7,178 bases of DNA from Bdellovibrionales bacterium (lineage in GTDB: Bacteria > Bdellovibrionota > Bacteriovoracia > Bacteriovoracales > Bacteriovoracaceae), in the NCBI GenBank assembly GCA_030633015.1, contig DAOVTR010000079.1, positions 1 through 7,178 of the forward strand. Reading direction: 5' to 3'. Numbering within the stretch: the stretch's first letter is position 1; each line of letters begins with the position of its first letter. Below are positions 5,119 through 7,178 of this stretch, in pieces. The notes beneath the pieces were generated by a model. That model had not been told where the DNA came from. It saw nothing but the letters and a program-made list of their open reading frames with translations, and did no database searches. The position numbers were made by a program, and so were the translations under genes.

Positions 5119-7178
5119 ATAATGTCTCCTCCTGTCAATCAAAGAAGTGGTACCGCTCAAGAAATTAAAGATGATGATCCTGCTCCAATTATAAATACTA
5201 CTGATCTCTACTGGTGGCATAGTGGAAGCTCAATTGTTGATGAAATTACAATCAATAGCGACATTTCGACTGTTATATATCTTAGAGGAAGCTCCATAGA
5301 AAATTATCTGGCCGATGATGATACATACTACACTGATTTAAATTTAGTGGCCGTAAAACCTTACTGCTTAGTAATGGATTTTCCTAGTAGTAGTATCGTA
5401 GGGCAAGTTGATCAAATAAGAGCAAGTGCCATTCCAATTTCAATCGCAAATTTAACAACAGGTGGAACAGAAAGGCTTTTTAAAATAGATATATCAAACA
5501 GTGACAGTAACTCAAATTTTTGCAGTGGAGTTATTTCAAATGTATCTTCAATAGCATATTCGCCTGCGACCATCTGCCCAACTTGTACCAGTATTTTATC
5601 TTCAACTAATATTTCCCTATATCAATCTTTTAACAATACCATATCAGCAACAACAAATATCTCTACCTTCAATTTAAATTTATCCAATCTAATTTTAAGG
5701 GTTGATGTAAAAAACAGCACCACTGATCCAACAAACAGCTGTACCGATACAGGGTGTGTTAGCTCGGGATATGATTGTTGCCTTGAAGGTCAATGTGTTA
5801 ATGATCTTGAAGAAAAACCAAACGCATCAACTGATCCAGACTACGCTCAAGCAATGGCAGCAGTGGCCCAAAGTGAAGTTAATAAACTTCTTTGGCCTAA
5901 TATTTATTATATTTGTCCCAATATTGCCCATGATATTTCAACAGATCCAGATACTACCGATCCTTCAGTTGCAGCACAAGAATTATTTGAACAACAAAAA
6001 CTAGATTTTTACTGTCTTGAAGGGGCAAAAGAGTCTACTGCTGATTACTCTTCATGCTGTCTAAAGGACGCAACAAACTGCGCCCCAGATACTTTTACAT
6101 GTATTATTGGAGCTAATAAAACGACTCCAGACTACTCATCATGTTGCAGTAGTGGAACTTGCAGTATCACTGATTATCAAAATCTTATTTCAAATTCTAC
6201 AACCATCTATAACCGCTACCTTGAAGTTAGAAATGATGTTTGGCAAAGATGTGGCTGTGCTGCCTCTTGGTCTGATCCTCCACCCAACGATCCTGAAACT
6301 TTGTGTACAGGTTTTGGACTAAAGTTAATGTACGCCCTAGATCAAATAACAATTGAAAGCGTTGCCTGTGACATACCTCCAAACAATACTGATCCTGAAC
6401 CATTTAATGATCTTGACGTAAACGTCAGTACCAGAAGTGTTCCTCATCGCTTTTACTCAAGTACTGGAGTTAACTTTGATAGCTTAATAAATATTGATAG
6501 CTCGACAGTTCAAGAGGGTGATCCATTTTCATATTTAGATGAAACAGGAAAATCAGAACCAGAAAATGGCCAATTTAATATAAACTCCGTTTTAGGACAG
6601 ATGTCCATCTCTCTTGATAGAGCACTTCCTGCTACGGTTGTTAATTTAGATTATGACCAAGTATATATTATCTCGGCATTACAAGGTGGATACTATACCC
6701 CTTGTCCTCAATGTGATCGAGATAGTTGGTTTAGTAATTATACGGCCTACCCGTCATCACAACATGGACTAGGAGTTCAGGCCACGGGATATACTACCAA
6801 TAGACAAGGGGGATATACTAATACCTCTTTGGCAAATTATGAGGATGCAATTTTTGGTCGGGCCTGTTGGGTACCGCCAACCATGATTCCTTTTTCTCAT
6901 CAAGCCAATAGCAATCTACAAACTCAACGTCAAAATAGACTAAAAACCCAAGCTGCATATTTTATTAATGGATATCAAAGAGATTGGTATGGATTTAATA
7001 AGGGGGCAGTAATTGGTTCTTTTGATGGCGTAAGTTGGTTTGCAGTAGGAAAAGGGAGAAGAGTTATCGCCACCAGCAATAAACTTTTTCTTGCAATTAA
7101 CTCTCCTTTTGGCGATCTATCTGATTACACCTCAGCAGCAGTAAGTGTTGTTGCTGATCTTGGAAATAATCAAGTAGC
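5062..7178 (+). CDS. Large Cys-rich lipoprotein with CC-knot repeats and LecA-like C-terminal segment (3' partial)
   Basis: The frame is open from ATG 5062 to the window edge: 705 complete codons, no stop, so the gene continues outside. I do not know a named family for the whole protein. Residues 1-18 are a short signal sequence (Lys3, hydrophobic core) ending IHS before Cys19, a permissive lipobox. Ile at +2 does not signal inner-membrane retention, so an outer-membrane anchor is likely. Residues ~30-220 are Ser/Thr/Asn/Ile-rich and look beta-stranded. Cys-rich modules follow at 227-245, 318-340 and 347-367, then a CGC (397-399). Asp-Pro dipeptides recur in the linkers (222, 258, 295, 300, 405, 410, 444). 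CPxC motifs lie at 172-175 and 548-551. A conspicuous block with Cys602, Trp603 and two Pro (598-613) precedes a segment (634-703) resembling the end of a LecA-type beta-sandwich. There are 26 Cys in all. The start is supported by AAGAAG ten bases upstream and GGGGA two bases upstream. Met10 and Met11 would lose the charged N-terminus. The role is probably surface binding or adhesion (inference). Confidence 0.9.
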   Translation, partial: MGKLNFIIFMMSVLFIHSCIMSPPVNQRSGTAQEIKDDDPAPIINTTDLYWWHSGSSIVDEITINSDISTVIYLRGSSIENYLADDDTYYTDLNLVAVKPYCLVMDFPSSSIVGQVDQIRASAIPISIANLTTGGTERLFKIDISNSDSNSNFCSGVISNVSSIAYSPATICPTCTSILSSTNISLYQSFNNTISATTNISTFNLNLSNLILRVDVKNSTTDPTNSCTDTGCVSSGYDCCLEGQCVNDLEEKPNASTDPDYAQAMAAVAQSEVNKLLWPNIYYICPNIAHDISTDPDTTDPSVAAQELFEQQKLDFYCLEGAKESTADYSSCCLKDATNCAPDTFTCIIGANKTTPDYSSCCSSGTCSITDYQNLISNSTTIYNRYLEVRNDVWQRCGCAASWSDPPPNDPETLCTGFGLKLMYALDQITIESVACDIPPNNTDPEPFNDLDVNVSTRSVPHRFYSSTGVNFDSLINIDSSTVQEGDPFSYLDETGKSEPENGQFNINSVLGQMSISLDRALPATVVNLDYDQVYIISALQGGYYTPCPQCDRDSWFSNYTAYPSSQHGLGVQATGYTTNRQGGYTNTSLANYEDAIFGRACWVPPTMIPFSHQANSNLQTQRQNRLKTQAAYFINGYQRDWYGFNKGAVIGSFDGVSWFAVGKGRRVIATSNKLFLAINSPFGDLSDYTSAAVSVVADLGNNQV
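5740..5796 (+). repeat. Cys module 1 of the lipoprotein
   Basis: Residues 227-245 show the spacing C-x4-C-x6-CC-x4-C, with Gly-Tyr-Asp before the CC pair and Gly-Gln before the last Cys. It shares the aromatic-then-CC core with the two later modules and is preceded by an Asn/Thr/Asp-Pro linker. Five Cys in nineteen residues suggests a small disulfide-stabilised knot. Confidence 0.7.
6013..6081 (+). repeat. Cys module 2 of the lipoprotein
   Basis: Residues 318-340: C-x13-CC-x6-C, with DYSS directly before the CC pair. The following module repeats the same C-x13-CC layout and the same DYSSCC string, so the two look like an internal duplication. Confidence 0.7.
6100..6162 (+). repeat. Cys module 3 of the lipoprotein
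   Basis: Residues 347-367: C-x13-CC-x4-C, again with DYSS before the CC pair. It lies six residues after module 2, which makes the pair a near-tandem repeat. The final CC-x4-C spacing equals that of module 1. Confidence 0.7.

Noticed and set aside
5756..6322. Two short plus-strand open frames (5756-6004 and 6107-6322)
   Set aside because: Both lie in a different frame inside the long lipoprotein frame, which has a signal peptide and repeated Cys modules. The short frames have no ribosome site and no protein-like features.

Overview
The window is AT-rich and its four genes are all on the plus strand. It suggests a Gram-negative bacterium: the last gene encodes a lipoprotein with a short signal peptide and a Cys at residue 19, and the gene before it encodes a protein with a Sec-type signal peptide. 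The AT/Lys/Asn-rich coding style and the Cys-rich lipoprotein are reminiscent of the Bacteriovorax/Halobacteriovorax group (Bdellovibrionota). That placement is an impression from sequence style, not a database result.

Layout. (1) 1-1902 encodes a 633-residue, strongly diverged ABC1/ADCK/UbiB-type atypical kinase. It keeps the HxDxHxGN catalytic loop and metal-binding Asp, but it has a Gly/Thr nucleotide loop instead of the family's Ala-rich loop and an Arg where the ATP-contacting Lys is expected. (2) 1934-3004 follows after 31 bases and encodes a tRNA-dihydrouridine synthase of the DusB type with all expected FMN and catalytic motifs. The two probably share a transcript. (3) 3106-4812 encodes an exported 568-residue protein of unknown function. 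It has a Lys-rich helical body and an abrupt switch to a Tyr/Ser-rich C-terminal tail. (4) A 249-base gap holds no clear gene, though one stretch looks like a short frameshifted coding remnant. (5) 5062 to the window end is a long open frame (705 codons, running off the edge) for a Cys-rich lipoprotein. It has a beta-rich N-terminal half, repeated CC-containing knots joined by Asp-Pro linkers, two CPxC motifs, and a C-terminal segment resembling the second half of a LecA (PA-IL)-like beta-sandwich.

The first two genes are cytoplasmic and look like housekeeping or regulatory functions (quinone-type kinase family, tRNA modification). The last two are envelope or surface proteins of unknown function. 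They are adjacent and co-directional and could act together, but nothing in the sequence proves it. The large lipoprotein and the altered active site of the kinase-like protein are the most unusual items.
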